Assembly (NCBI RefSeq): GCF_040361215.1
Contig: NZ_APND01000003.1
Coordinates: forward strand, 124,001 to 188,000
Source: Salinisphaera dokdonensis
GTDB taxonomy: Bacteria; Pseudomonadota; Gammaproteobacteria; Nevskiales; Salinisphaeraceae
DNA length: 64,000 nucleotides
Reading direction: 5' to 3'
Under the pieces are notes generated by a model. The model saw only the letters and a list, made by a program, of their open reading frames with translations. It was not told the DNA's origin and did no database searches. Positions 52,930 through 61,966 of the stretch are shown in pieces (position 1 is the first letter of the stretch; the number at the start of each line of letters is the position of its first letter). The position numbers and the translations under genes were made by a program.

Positions 52930-54300
52930 ATGCTCAGTGGGATAAGCAACCGCTTCAATACTGCCATCTGGCAGCCCGAACTCGAGGACATGAGCGCGCC
53001 CAGGCGTTGGGGCGTCACGACTGTCCGGCTCGGCCAGGTTCTGCTGCGCGATATCCAGAATGGCGAGATTACCATGCGCGCCATGGGGCTGGTTTACACC
53101 ACCCTGCTGTCGCTCGTGCCCTTGCTGGCGCTTGCTTTCTCGATGCTCAAGGCCTTTGGTGTCAACGATGCACTGCGTCCGGTGCTGCATCGTTTTCTTG
53201 CGCCACTGGGCGCCCAGGCCGACGAGATTATCGAGAAGGTCGTCGGGTTCGTGGAGAACGTGCAGGTGGGTCTGCTCGGAGCGATCGGCGTCGTGATGCT
53301 GATGTATTCGGTGATCAGCCTGATCCAGAAAGTCGAGAACGGCTGTAATTACATCTGGCAGGTGCGCAAGCCCCGGTCGCTGGGTCGCCGGTTCACCGAA
53401 TATCTGAGCGTGCTGATCGTCGGCCCGATCATCATCGTCGCAGCCAGCAGCATGACGGCGTCGCTGTCGAGCAATGCCGTCGTGGGCTATCTCGCGACGG
53501 TCGAACCGTTCGGCACCTCGCTCTACATGATCGGCCGGATCGTGCCCTACGTGCTCTACAGCATCGGCTTCACCTTCCTGTTCGCCTTCATGCCGAACAC
53601 CAAGGTCAATATCCTGCCGGCGATCGGCGGCGGCGTATTCGCCGGCGTACTCTGGCAGACGGCCAGCCTGGGCTTTGCGCTGTTTGCCTCCAATGCCGGC
53701 AACGTCAACGCCGTCTATTCGAGTTTCGCGATCCTGATCCTGTTGCTGATCTGGCTGTACGTGTCCTGGCTGATCATGCTCACCGGATGCCGGGTGTCAT
53801 TTCTGCTCCAGCACACGGAGCAACTGACCCGAAAGCCCTACCCGCCACGCCTGGGCGCAGCCGATCGCGAAGAAATAGCACTTCTGATGATGGGCCTGAT
53901 CGGCTATAACTTCATGCAGGGCAACGCGCCGTGGCAGGTCGCGCGGCTATCGCGTTACCTGCGCGCCGCACCGGATCATGTCTATGCCATAGTCGATCAA
54001 CTGGTGGCCAAGAACATGCTGATAGAAACGGGCGACACGACCGTGACACTGCTGCCGCGGCAGGATATCGAGTGCCTGAAGGTGAACGATATTCTCGAGG
54101 CAGTGCGCAGCGGTGATCCGGCGGCGGCGCCGAGCCCACGGGACGATCGGCTCCACCGGGAAGTGGGCCAGTGGATTTCACAGAGCGTAGAAGCAAGACG
54201 GAATACTTACGGGGCGCTATCACTCAGGGAACTGGTCATCGCCAGCATGCGTGACGGCGGACTACAGGACAGGGACAAGGGGAACCAGCCGGCGAGCTGA
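52930..54300 (+). CDS. YihY/UPF0761 membrane protein with C-terminal winged-helix-like region
   Basis: A 456-residue YihY/BrkB family protein with six predicted membrane helices between about residues 50 and 290 (GLVYTTLLSLVPLLALAFSM, a pair near LSVLIVGPIIIVAASS, and so on), followed by a cytoplasmic C-terminal part of about 150 residues (EIALLMMGLIGYNFMQGNAPW, LVAKNMLIETGDTTVTLLP) that looks like a winged helix. The family has unclear function, not the RNase BN once claimed. The ATG at 52930 is chosen; the frame extends 35 codons upstream with no support. It is divergent from phaC and 46 bp upstream of fadD. Confidence 0.85.
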   Translation: MLSGISNRFNTAIWQPELEDMSAPRRWGVTTVRLGQVLLRDIQNGEITMRAMGLVYTTLLSLVPLLALAFSMLKAFGVNDALRPVLHRFLAPLGAQADEIIEKVVGFVENVQVGLLGAIGVVMLMYSVISLIQKVENGCNYIWQVRKPRSLGRRFTEYLSVLIVGPIIIVAASSMTASLSSNAVVGYLATVEPFGTSLYMIGRIVPYVLYSIGFTFLFAFMPNTKVNILPAIGGGVFAGVLWQTASLGFALFASNAGNVNAVYSSFAILILLLIWLYVSWLIMLTGCRVSFLLQHTEQLTRKPYPPRLGAADREEIALLMMGLIGYNFMQGNAPWQVARLSRYLRAAPDHVYAIVDQLVAKNMLIETGDTTVTLLPRQDIECLKVNDILEAVRSGDPAAAPSPRDDRLHREVGQWISQSVEARRNTYGALSLRELVIASMRDGGLQDRDKGNQPAS

Positions 54301-54346
54301 CGGGGGGTCAGACACCGGCTGAACCAGATGCCGTTTGGGAGGGCAC

Positions 54347-56002
54347 ATGGAAAAGAACTGGTTCGAAAATTATCCAATCGGGGTTCGGAACACGATCGAT
54401 ACCGAGGCCTTCGGTTCGGTCGCCGCCATCATTGAGCACAGCTGCCGCCAGTACGCGGATCGCAACGCGTTCTCGAACATGGGAGCGACACTCACCTATG
54501 CCGGCATCGACAAGGAGTCGACCGCATTTGCTGCTTATCTGCAGCAGACTCTGGGCATGCGCAAGGGCGAGCGCATCGCGATCATGATGCCCAACTGCCT
54601 GCAGTACGCCACCGCCCTGTTCGGGGCGCTGCGCGCGGGGCTTATCGTGGTCAATATCAACCCGCTCTACACGGCGCGCGAGCTCGAGCATCAACTCAAC
54701 GATGCCGAAGTCAAGACGCTGATCGTGATGGAAAATTTCGCCGCCACGCTGGAAAAGATCTACGACAGCGTACCGGTGGAGACGGTCATCACCACCCAAC
54801 TCGGCGACATGCTCTCGCCGATCAAGCGCGCGCTGACCAACTTCGTGGTCAAGCGGGTCAAGAAGATGGTGCCGAACTGGAGTCTGCCCGGCGCGACCGA
54901 CTTTCCGAGCGCTCTGGCAGCCGGTCATCGTCAGACCTTCGAGCCGGTGGATATCACCCGCGACGATCTGGCGTTCCTGCAGTACACCGGCGGCACCACC
55001 GGACCGGCCAAGGGCGCCATGCTCAGCCACGGCAACGTGGTCGCCAACGTCCTGCAATGCCAGGAATGGTTCAAGCCAGAGATGAGCTCCGAAGGCGAGC
55101 TGATCATTACGGCGCTGCCGATGTACCACATCTTCGCGCTGACCGTGAACACCCTGGTCTACTTCTCGGTCGGCGGCCACAACGTGCTGATCACCAATCC
55201 GCGCGACATGCCGGGATTCGTGAAGACGCTGAGCCAGTACCCGTTCTCGGCGATCACGGGCGTGAATACGCTCTATAACGGCCTGCTCAATACCGAAGGC
55301 TTTTCGGATCTGGATTTTTCCACGCTCAAGTTCTCGATGTCGGGCGGCATGGCCACCCAGCAGCCGGTCGCCGAGCGCTGGGCTGAAGTTACGGGCAAGC
55401 CGATCATCGAGGGTTATGGCCTGTCGGAAACCGCGCCGGTCGCGACCTGCAACGCGCTGAACGTCAAGAGCTTCAATCATTCTATCGGCATGCCAATGCC
55501 GTCGACGGATATCGACATCCGCGATGACGACGGCAACGCTCAGCCGATCGGCGAGCCGGGCGAACTATGCGTACGCGGCCCGCAGGTCATGCAAGGGTAC
55601 TGGCGCAAGGACGAAGTCAACGCCGAGGCGTTCACCGAGGACGGCTTCTTTCGTACCGGCGACATTGCTCGCCAGGACGACCACGGTCTGTTCTATATCG
55701 TCGACCGCAAGAAAGACATGATTCTCGTGTCGGGCTTCAACGTCTATCCGAACGAGATCGAAGATGTGGTGGCCGGCCATCCCGATATTCTGGAGGCGGC
55801 CGCGGTCGGTGTGCCGGACGAGAAATCGGGTGAGGCGGTCAAGCTGTTCGTGGTCAAGAAGAACCCGGGTCTCACCGCAGAAACGGTGCGCGAATATTGC
55901 CGCGAGAATCTGACCGCCTACAAGGTCCCCAAGCACTACGAGTTCATCGAGGAAGTGCCGAAATCGAACGTCGGCAAAATTCTTCGCAAGGAATTGCGCT
56001 AA
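54347..56002 (+). CDS. fadD: Long-chain acyl-CoA synthetase, copy 1
   Basis: FadD activates fatty acids to acyl-CoA through acyl-AMP. The 551-residue protein shows the AMP-binding P-loop YTGGTTGPAKGAMLSH, the adenine region EGYGLSETAP, FFRTGDIAR and the A8 hinge DRKKDMILVSGFNVYPNEIEDVV, with the late Lys in NVGKILRKELR. A GGGAGG site lies 4 bp before the ATG. It is strongly similar to the next gene; tandem FadD pairs are known in Pseudomonas. Together with the PHA genes this suggests fatty-acid feeding into storage. Confidence 0.93.
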   Translation: MEKNWFENYPIGVRNTIDTEAFGSVAAIIEHSCRQYADRNAFSNMGATLTYAGIDKESTAFAAYLQQTLGMRKGERIAIMMPNCLQYATALFGALRAGLIVVNINPLYTARELEHQLNDAEVKTLIVMENFAATLEKIYDSVPVETVITTQLGDMLSPIKRALTNFVVKRVKKMVPNWSLPGATDFPSALAAGHRQTFEPVDITRDDLAFLQYTGGTTGPAKGAMLSHGNVVANVLQCQEWFKPEMSSEGELIITALPMYHIFALTVNTLVYFSVGGHNVLITNPRDMPGFVKTLSQYPFSAITGVNTLYNGLLNTEGFSDLDFSTLKFSMSGGMATQQPVAERWAEVTGKPIIEGYGLSETAPVATCNALNVKSFNHSIGMPMPSTDIDIRDDDGNAQPIGEPGELCVRGPQVMQGYWRKDEVNAEAFTEDGFFRTGDIARQDDHGLFYIVDRKKDMILVSGFNVYPNEIEDVVAGHPDILEAAAVGVPDEKSGEAVKLFVVKKNPGLTAETVREYCRENLTAYKVPKHYEFIEEVPKSNVGKILRKELR

Positions 56003-56134
56003 AAAACCGATAACCGCATCGAACCGGCCGCGATCACCGCCTCTCGCAGTGATCGCAGGCCGGGCTGATATACTTTTTTCATGCGTCAGCGCCCAAGTCG
56101 CGCTGACCAATACTGCAGATCATGAGGAGAATTC

Positions 56135-57796
56135 GTGGATAAAATCTGGCTGAACCGCTACCCCAAGGGCGTTGGCGCCGACATCGATACCGAGTCGACC
56201 GACACGCTCGTCAATATCATCGAGGATGGCTGCCGAGACTTCCGTGACAAGGTCGCGTTCAGCAATATGGACTGCGACCTGACCTACGGCGAGCTGGACA
56301 AGCTCAGCCGCGATTTCGCGGCCTACCTGCAGAACGACCTCGGCTTTGCCAAGGGCGATCGCGTCGCGATCATGATGCCCAACCTGCTCCAGTACCCGAT
56401 TGCCCTGTTCGGCATCCTGCGGGCCGGCATGGTGGCGGTGAACGTCAACCCGCTTTATACCGCCCGCGAACTCGAGCATCAGCTCAGCGACGCTGGCGCA
56501 CGCGCCATCGTCATTGTCGAGAACTTTGCCGCCACGCTCGAGCAGGTACGCGACAAGGTGGCGCTGGAAGCGGTGATCACGACCCAGATCGGCGACTGCC
56601 TGCCCACCATCAAGCGCACGCTGGTGAACTTCGTGGTCAAGCGCGTCAAGCGCATGGTGCCGAGCTTCAGCCTGCCCGGCGCGGTCACCTTCAACGACAC
56701 ACTCAAGAAAGGTGCCAGCGCGCAGTTCAAGCCGGCGGACGTCAAACCCGACGATATCGCCTTCCTGCAGTACACCGGCGGCACCACCGGCCTGGCCAAG
56801 GGCGCGACCCTGCTGCACCGGAACATGGTGGCCAACATCGCTCAGGCCGGGCAGTGGCTCGACCCGTGGACCGAGCGCGGCCAGGAAGTGATCATCACGC
56901 CCCTGCCGCTCTACCATGTGTTCGCGCTCACGGCGAACTGCCTGGTGTTCCTCCAGCAAGGCGGCAAGAACATCCTCATCACCAACCCGCGCGATATTCC
57001 GGCGCTGGCCAAGGAGTTCGAAAAACACCAGCCGACGGCATTCACTGGCGTGAATACGCTATTCAATGCGCTGGTCAACGACGAGAACTTCGCCAAGCTC
57101 GACTTCTCGCGCCTCAAGCTCACGCTGGGCGGCGGCGCAGCGGTACAGAGGGCAGTGGCCGAGAAGTGGAAGAAGATCACCGGTATCCCGTTGATCGAGG
57201 CCTACGGCCTGACCGAGACCTCCCCGGCCGCCTGTATTAACCCGCTCGATCTGGACGACTACAACGGCTCGATCGGCCTGCCGATTCCGTCCACCGAAGT
57301 GGTCATCCGTGACGACGACGGCAACGATCTGCCCACCGGCGAGCCCGGCGAGCTGTGCATCCGTGGCCCGCAGGTGATGCACGGCTACTGGAACAAGCCG
57401 GAAGAGAACGAGAAGACCTTCTTCCCCGACGGCTTCCTTCGCACCGGCGACGTGGCCAAGATGGACGAGCAGGGCTTCTTCTATATCGTTGATCGCAAGA
57501 AGGACATGATTCTGGTGTCCGGCTTCAACGTCTACCCGAACGAGATCGAGGACGTCGTCGCCCAGCATCCGAAGGTTCTCGAAGCCGCCTGTATCGGTGT
57601 CGACGACGAGAAATCGGGCGAAGCCGTCAAGATCTTCGTGGTCAAGAAGGAAGACAGCCTGACCGACAAGGAGCTGATCTCCTTCTGCCGCGAGCAGCTC
57701 ACGGGCTACAAGGTACCCAAGCAGGTCGTGTTCATCGACGAACTGCCGAAGTCCAATGTGGGCAAGATCTTGCGCAAGGATCTACGCGACAAGTAG
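56135..57796 (+). CDS. fadD: Long-chain acyl-CoA synthetase, copy 2
   Basis: A second FadD-type acyl-CoA synthetase, 553 residues, with P-loop YTGGTTGLAKGATLLH, EAYGLTETSPAACI, FLRTGDVAKMD, and the same hinge and C-terminal Lys as copy 1. It starts at a GTG with AGGAG 5 bp upstream. The 132-bp gap to copy 1 could hold its own promoter (a TATACTTTTTTC stretch near 56069). It ends at a strong terminator. Copies 1 and 2 differ enough to have distinct chain preferences, which is inference. Confidence 0.93.
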   Translation: MDKIWLNRYPKGVGADIDTESTDTLVNIIEDGCRDFRDKVAFSNMDCDLTYGELDKLSRDFAAYLQNDLGFAKGDRVAIMMPNLLQYPIALFGILRAGMVAVNVNPLYTARELEHQLSDAGARAIVIVENFAATLEQVRDKVALEAVITTQIGDCLPTIKRTLVNFVVKRVKRMVPSFSLPGAVTFNDTLKKGASAQFKPADVKPDDIAFLQYTGGTTGLAKGATLLHRNMVANIAQAGQWLDPWTERGQEVIITPLPLYHVFALTANCLVFLQQGGKNILITNPRDIPALAKEFEKHQPTAFTGVNTLFNALVNDENFAKLDFSRLKLTLGGGAAVQRAVAEKWKKITGIPLIEAYGLTETSPAACINPLDLDDYNGSIGLPIPSTEVVIRDDDGNDLPTGEPGELCIRGPQVMHGYWNKPEENEKTFFPDGFLRTGDVAKMDEQGFFYIVDRKKDMILVSGFNVYPNEIEDVVAQHPKVLEAACIGVDDEKSGEAVKIFVVKKEDSLTDKELISFCREQLTGYKVPKQVVFIDELPKSNVGKILRKDLRDK

Positions 57797-57820
57797 CACA
57801 GCCAGCATTACCGCTGGCAG

Positions 57821-57857
57821 AGGCCGCCGGTCCTTTCGGATCGGCGGCCTTTTTTTA
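57821..57857 (+). terminator. Rho-independent terminator after the second fadD
   Basis: GGCCGCCG and CGGCGGCC arms surround a TCCTTTCGGAT-type loop (57822-57849), followed by seven Ts (57850-57856). It lies 24 bp past the fadD copy 2 stop. Confidence 0.9.
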
Positions 57858-57860
57858 TGC

Positions 57861-59117
57861 CTAATAGCCAAGGGCGAAAGCGGTATAGCCGACAAGCAAC
57901 GCCGGTATCGCCGAGTAGGCAGTCGCCAGAATCGCGGCCCGGGGCGTGAGCGCAATCGCCGGGAACAGCGCATCGCCGTCGTTACTGATCGCGTTGGCCA
58001 GCAACGCCGACATCGGGACCGCTCCGCTGAGATAAAGCGTCGTCAGCAGGATTTGCGGGCCACAGCCGGGAATGAAGCCCACGAGTACGCCGGCCAATGG
58101 CATCAAGGGCCCGGCGATCTGGAACCAGCTCTCAGGCTCGGCACCGGTGAAGGCCACCCCAAGCTCGAACACCAGGAAGGCGGCAATCACCCAGACGGTC
58201 ACGAAATTGGTATCGGTACGGGCGCGGCGCGTCCAAGCCATCAGACCCCGCATCTCGACATTCGCACGCAGCGGTCCCCCGTCGCCGGGATTGGCCAGAG
58301 CCGAAACCGAAGAGGCTTCCTCCGCACGGGCCTGAGTGACATCCCCTATTCGGCCCGCCCACATCGCCAGCGCCAGCATGGCACCCACAAAACCCAGCCA
58401 CGTCACGGGCTCGTAAACCGACCACGCGCCGAACCATGTGTTCGGCTCCTGCTGGAACGCGATAGCGAGCGCGAACGGCACACCCATCGCCCAGAGCGCC
58501 AACCAGCTGCGATCGAGCCAGCGAGGTGCCTCTACCCCGCTACTTCCACCCATTTTCAGAGTCGCGCTGCTGCCTTCCGGCGCGGCCTCGTGGCGCATGA
58601 AACGGGGGCCGTGGATCGCATCGACCAACCAACCGCACAGAATGGCGCACACCAGACTGATGCCCAGCACGACGCCGGCCGTCTGAGGCGCGGCCGCGAT
58701 CAGCAGGAAGGCCGCATCGCCCATGGTCGCGACCAGAACGGCCACGAGCGCGCCGAAACCGATCCGACCGTTGACGAACTGGGTAACAATCACGATCGCC
58801 CCGCCGCAGCCCGGCAACATGCCCAACGCCGCGGCAATCGGCACCTGTGCGATCCCGGCATTGGCCAGACGCGTGTCGAGATTGATCGCGAATCGCTGCT
58901 CGATCGCGTAGAGCAGAAGCAGCGTGGCCGCGACGAACACGCTGACCTGCAGGTACGCCTCCGCGAGCGTGTCGCGCACGAGAAAACCGGTTTCCGTACC
59001 GCTCATCACGGCAGAAACCAGCAGTACCGGCACAATCCAGCGCCAGCCGCCGAGTGCCAGGAGCGCCGGAAAGCGCGTCCGTGCTTCGTATATAGCAGCC
59101 TGCGTCAATTCTTTCAT
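57861..59117 (-). CDS. Putative metal exporter (DUF2899/ArsP_2-like membrane protein)
   Basis: A 418-residue inner-membrane protein with about ten predicted helices and a hydrophilic central loop (about 180-300). It resembles the DUF2899/ArsP_2 group, annotated as a putative manganese or heavy-metal exporter. Two conserved PGCG motifs lie in the two halves (ALGMLPGCGGAIV near 95-107 and VGFIPGCGPQIL near 345-355), suggesting an internally duplicated fold with the motifs facing each other in the membrane. No metalloregulator is adjacent. The substrate is unknown; the family recognition is moderately certain. Confidence 0.78.
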   Translation of the reverse strand: MKELTQAAIYEARTRFPALLALGGWRWIVPVLLVSAVMSGTETGFLVRDTLAEAYLQVSVFVAATLLLLYAIEQRFAINLDTRLANAGIAQVPIAAALGMLPGCGGAIVIVTQFVNGRIGFGALVAVLVATMGDAAFLLIAAAPQTAGVVLGISLVCAILCGWLVDAIHGPRFMRHEAAPEGSSATLKMGGSSGVEAPRWLDRSWLALWAMGVPFALAIAFQQEPNTWFGAWSVYEPVTWLGFVGAMLALAMWAGRIGDVTQARAEEASSVSALANPGDGGPLRANVEMRGLMAWTRRARTDTNFVTVWVIAAFLVFELGVAFTGAEPESWFQIAGPLMPLAGVLVGFIPGCGPQILLTTLYLSGAVPMSALLANAISNDGDALFPAIALTPRAAILATAYSAIPALLVGYTAFALGY

Positions 59118-59222
59118 CGGCGGCCCATGTTTAGCCTTGGCTAAGTCTTGAGGCCAAAGCTATACGAAGTCGCAGCGCCTGGCAAGCGCTGCGACGGCTA
59201 CCGATTGACGAACAAGGTGCTG

Positions 59223-60851
59223 CTAGGCGGCAGCGTCTTCCAGAATCATGTCGGCGGCCTTTTCGGCGATCGCCGTGGTCGGGGCATTGGTGTTGCCGCC
59301 GACGAGCGTCGGCATGATCGACGCGTCCACCACGCGTAGGCCCTGCATACCGTGGACCTTCAGACGATCATCCACGACGGCTTCGTCGTCATGCCCCATG
59401 CGGCAGGTGCCCACGGGGTGATAGATCGTCTCGGCGCGTTCGCGGATAAACGTCTCGATAGCCGCGTCGTCCACCACGTCCGGCCCGGGCTCCAGTTCGC
59501 GGTCGCGATGCGCGGCCAACGGCGGCGCCTGCAGAATCTGGCGTCCGATCTTCACTGCCTTGACCAGTTGGGCGAGATCGTCAGGATGATCGAGATAGTT
59601 GGGATCGATCAACGCATCAGCCATCGGATCGGCACTTTTCAGGCCGATCCGCCCACGGGATTTCGGCCGCAGGTCACATATGCGCAGCGTATAGCCGTGG
59701 TGCTTGATCGTATTCCAGAGGTTGTGACCGTGATCCTGTTCAATCGTGGCGATGAAATGCAGCTGCAGGTCGGCGAGTTGATTCGACGGATCGCTCTTGG
59801 CGAAACCGCCGGACTCGGCCACGTTGCTGACGAGCTGGCCACGGCCATGCACAAAGTACTCGTAGGCCGCCTTGGGGGCGTCGACTAACAGGAATTTCGG
59901 GCTCAGGCGCAGGCTCAGCTTCGTCTTTTCGAGCTCGACGACGCTGACGTCCAGATGATCCTGCAGGTTACGGCCGACGCCTTTCAGCTCATGGATCAAA
60001 GGAATACCGTGCGGTTCGATCTCCTCCGCCGGCCCGACGCCGGAGAGCAGCAACAGTTGCGGCGAGTTGATCGCGCCGCCGCACAACAGCACCTCGCGCC
60101 GGGCGGTGAGCGTGCGATCGCCGCCAAACCAGCCTTTTTTGTAGGTCACGCCGGTCGCCCGCTTGCCCTCGACCAGAATCTTCTTGGCGCGGGCACGGGT
60201 GATGACCGTGAGATTCTTGCGATGCGCGACGGGGTGCAGGAAGGCGTCGGCATTACTACAGCGACGGCCATTGTCCTGCGCCACGCTGTACAGGCCGAAG
60301 CCTTCTTCGGTCGCGCCGCCGAAATCGTCGTTGCGCGGGTAGCCACAGGCCACGGCCGCTTCGACAAAGGTATGGCTCAGCGGATTGACATGGCGCAGCG
60401 AACTGACGCAGTAACCACCCTCGCCCCCGTGATACTCGCTCTCGCCACCCTCGTGCTTCTCCGACTTGCGGAAATAGCCGAGCATGTCGCGAAAGCCCCA
60501 ACCGCGATTGCCAAGCTCTGCCCAGTGGTCGTAATCCCAGGCGTTGCCACGGGTATAGCACTGGGCATTGATCGAGCTGGAGCCGCCCAGCGTCTTGCCG
60601 CGCGGCCAGAACATCTCGCGCCCGTTCATGTTCTTCTGCGGCGCGGTGTAGTACGCCCAGTTGAACATCTTCGACCACATCAGACCGATGATCCCGATCG
60701 GGATATGGATCAGCGGGTTCCAGTCGCCCGGGCCCGCTTCCAGCATGCACACGGAAACATTCGGATCGGCGCTCAGCCGATTGGCAAGCACGCAGCCGGC
60801 GGAGCCGCCCCCCACGATGATGTAGTCGAACCCTTGCTCTTCCGTGGACAT
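59223..60851 (-). CDS. GMC-family FAD-dependent alcohol/choline dehydrogenase
   Basis: A 542-residue GMC oxidoreductase, related to choline dehydrogenase BetA and the alkanol dehydrogenase AlkJ. It has the FAD-binding GGGSAGCVLANRL (14-26), the GMC signature region WPRGKTLGGSSSINA, the second signature SGVGPAEEI, and a C-terminal YHPVGTCRMG and GGNTNAPTTAIAEKAA with the catalytic His. Its start has GGAGGAG upstream. No betB, betI or choline transporter is adjacent and alk genes are absent, so an alcohol rather than choline may be the substrate. Confidence 0.92.
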   Translation of the reverse strand: MSTEEQGFDYIIVGGGSAGCVLANRLSADPNVSVCMLEAGPGDWNPLIHIPIGIIGLMWSKMFNWAYYTAPQKNMNGREMFWPRGKTLGGSSSINAQCYTRGNAWDYDHWAELGNRGWGFRDMLGYFRKSEKHEGGESEYHGGEGGYCVSSLRHVNPLSHTFVEAAVACGYPRNDDFGGATEEGFGLYSVAQDNGRRCSNADAFLHPVAHRKNLTVITRARAKKILVEGKRATGVTYKKGWFGGDRTLTARREVLLCGGAINSPQLLLLSGVGPAEEIEPHGIPLIHELKGVGRNLQDHLDVSVVELEKTKLSLRLSPKFLLVDAPKAAYEYFVHGRGQLVSNVAESGGFAKSDPSNQLADLQLHFIATIEQDHGHNLWNTIKHHGYTLRICDLRPKSRGRIGLKSADPMADALIDPNYLDHPDDLAQLVKAVKIGRQILQAPPLAAHRDRELEPGPDVVDDAAIETFIRERAETIYHPVGTCRMGHDDEAVVDDRLKVHGMQGLRVVDASIMPTLVGGNTNAPTTAIAEKAADMILEDAAA

Positions 60852-60886
60852 CGCGGCTCCTCCTGCCGTTTTATGTAGTGCTTGTT

Positions 60887-61153
60887 CTAGTGCTTGGCTT
60901 CTTCGGGCAGCGTGATGTTGAGCTCCAGCACCTCGAGATCGCCTTCGCGTTCGATCTCCATCTGCACGGCGTCATCGCCTACCTGCACGTACTTGCGCAG
61001 CACGGCCAGCAGATCCTGCTGCAGCTGCGGGAAGTACGCGGGATGATCACCACCGCCGGTGCGGCGATGGGCAACCACGACCTGAAGCCGTTCCTTGGCC
61101 GTCTGGGCCGAGGTCTTCTTTTCGTTATTACGAAATACGTCGAGCCAACCCAT
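60887..61153 (-). CDS. minE: Cell division topological specificity factor MinE
   Basis: MinE (88 residues) drives MinD off the membrane and makes MinCD oscillate. The N-terminal MinD-binding/membrane part (MGWLDVFRNNEKKTSAQTAK) is followed by RLQVVVAHRR and a topological-specificity domain with YFPQLQQDLLAVLRKYVQV. It follows minD by 3 bp. Confidence 0.97.
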   Translation of the reverse strand: MGWLDVFRNNEKKTSAQTAKERLQVVVAHRRTGGGDHPAYFPQLQQDLLAVLRKYVQVGDDAVQMEIEREGDLEVLELNITLPEEAKH

Positions 61154-61156
61154 GGT

Positions 61157-61963
61157 CTACCTCCCCATCAGCCGGTCTAGAAACTTCTTCTTGGCCTGGG
61201 TGAACCGCATCGGCCGGTTCTCACCAAGAAAGCGCGCCACCATGTCCAGATAGGCCTGACCGGCGTCCGCGTTCTCTTCCATGGCCACCGGCATGCCGGA
61301 GTTCGATGCGTTGAGCACCTTTTCGGACTCCGGAATCACGCCGAGCAGCGGGATGCCGAGAATATCGTTGACGTCGTCCAGCGACAGCATTTCGCCCTTG
61401 CCGACACGGCTGGGCGCATAACGCGTCACCACAAGGTGTTCCTTGACCGGCTCGCCGCCTTCGATCGCACGCTTGGTCTTGCTCGAAAGCATGCCCAGCA
61501 CACGATCGGAGTCACGCACCGAGGAGACCTCGGGGTTGGTCACCACGAGCGCTTCGTCGGCGTAGTACATCGCCATGATCGCGCCGGTTTCGATACCGGC
61601 CGGCGAATCGCAGATGATGTAGTCGAAATCCTCGGCAAGCTTGTTGAGCGTGCGCTCGACGCCTTCCTGGTTGAGCGCATCCTTGTCGCGCGTCTGCGAC
61701 GCCGCAAGGATATAAAGCTTCTCGTGCCGCTTGTCGCGAATGAGGGCCTGCTTGAGGTTGGCCTCGCCGCTGATGACGTTGATGAAGTCGAACACCACCC
61801 GGCGTTCACACCCCATGATCAGGTCGAGGTTACGCAGACCGACATCGAAATCGATGACGACGGTCTTGTGCCCCCGCATGGCAAGTCCGGCTGCGAAAGA
61901 GGCGGCGGTCGTGGTCTTGCCGACCCCACCCTTGCCGGACGTGACGACGATGATCTTTGCCAC
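61157..61963 (-). CDS. minD: Septum site-determining ATPase MinD
   Basis: MinD (268 residues) binds ATP, dimerises on the membrane and recruits MinC and MinE. It has the deviant Walker A SGKGGVGKTTT (9-19), DFDVGLRNLDLIMG and DYIICDSPAGIE. The C-terminal amphipathic helix (FTQAKKKFLDRLMGR) targets it to the membrane. Central gene of the minC-minD-minE operon with 3-bp gaps. Confidence 0.97.
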   Translation of the reverse strand: MAKIIVVTSGKGGVGKTTTAASFAAGLAMRGHKTVVIDFDVGLRNLDLIMGCERRVVFDFINVISGEANLKQALIRDKRHEKLYILAASQTRDKDALNQEGVERTLNKLAEDFDYIICDSPAGIETGAIMAMYYADEALVVTNPEVSSVRDSDRVLGMLSSKTKRAIEGGEPVKEHLVVTRYAPSRVGKGEMLSLDDVNDILGIPLLGVIPESEKVLNASNSGMPVAMEENADAGQAYLDMVARFLGENRPMRFTQAKKKFLDRLMGR

Positions 61964-61966
61964 TCT

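Noticed and set aside
57756..59144. A 462-codon plus-strand frame opposite the metal exporter gene.
   Set aside because: Its composition is Arg/Gln/His-rich and shapeless, whereas the minus-strand frame gives a clear ten-helix membrane protein.
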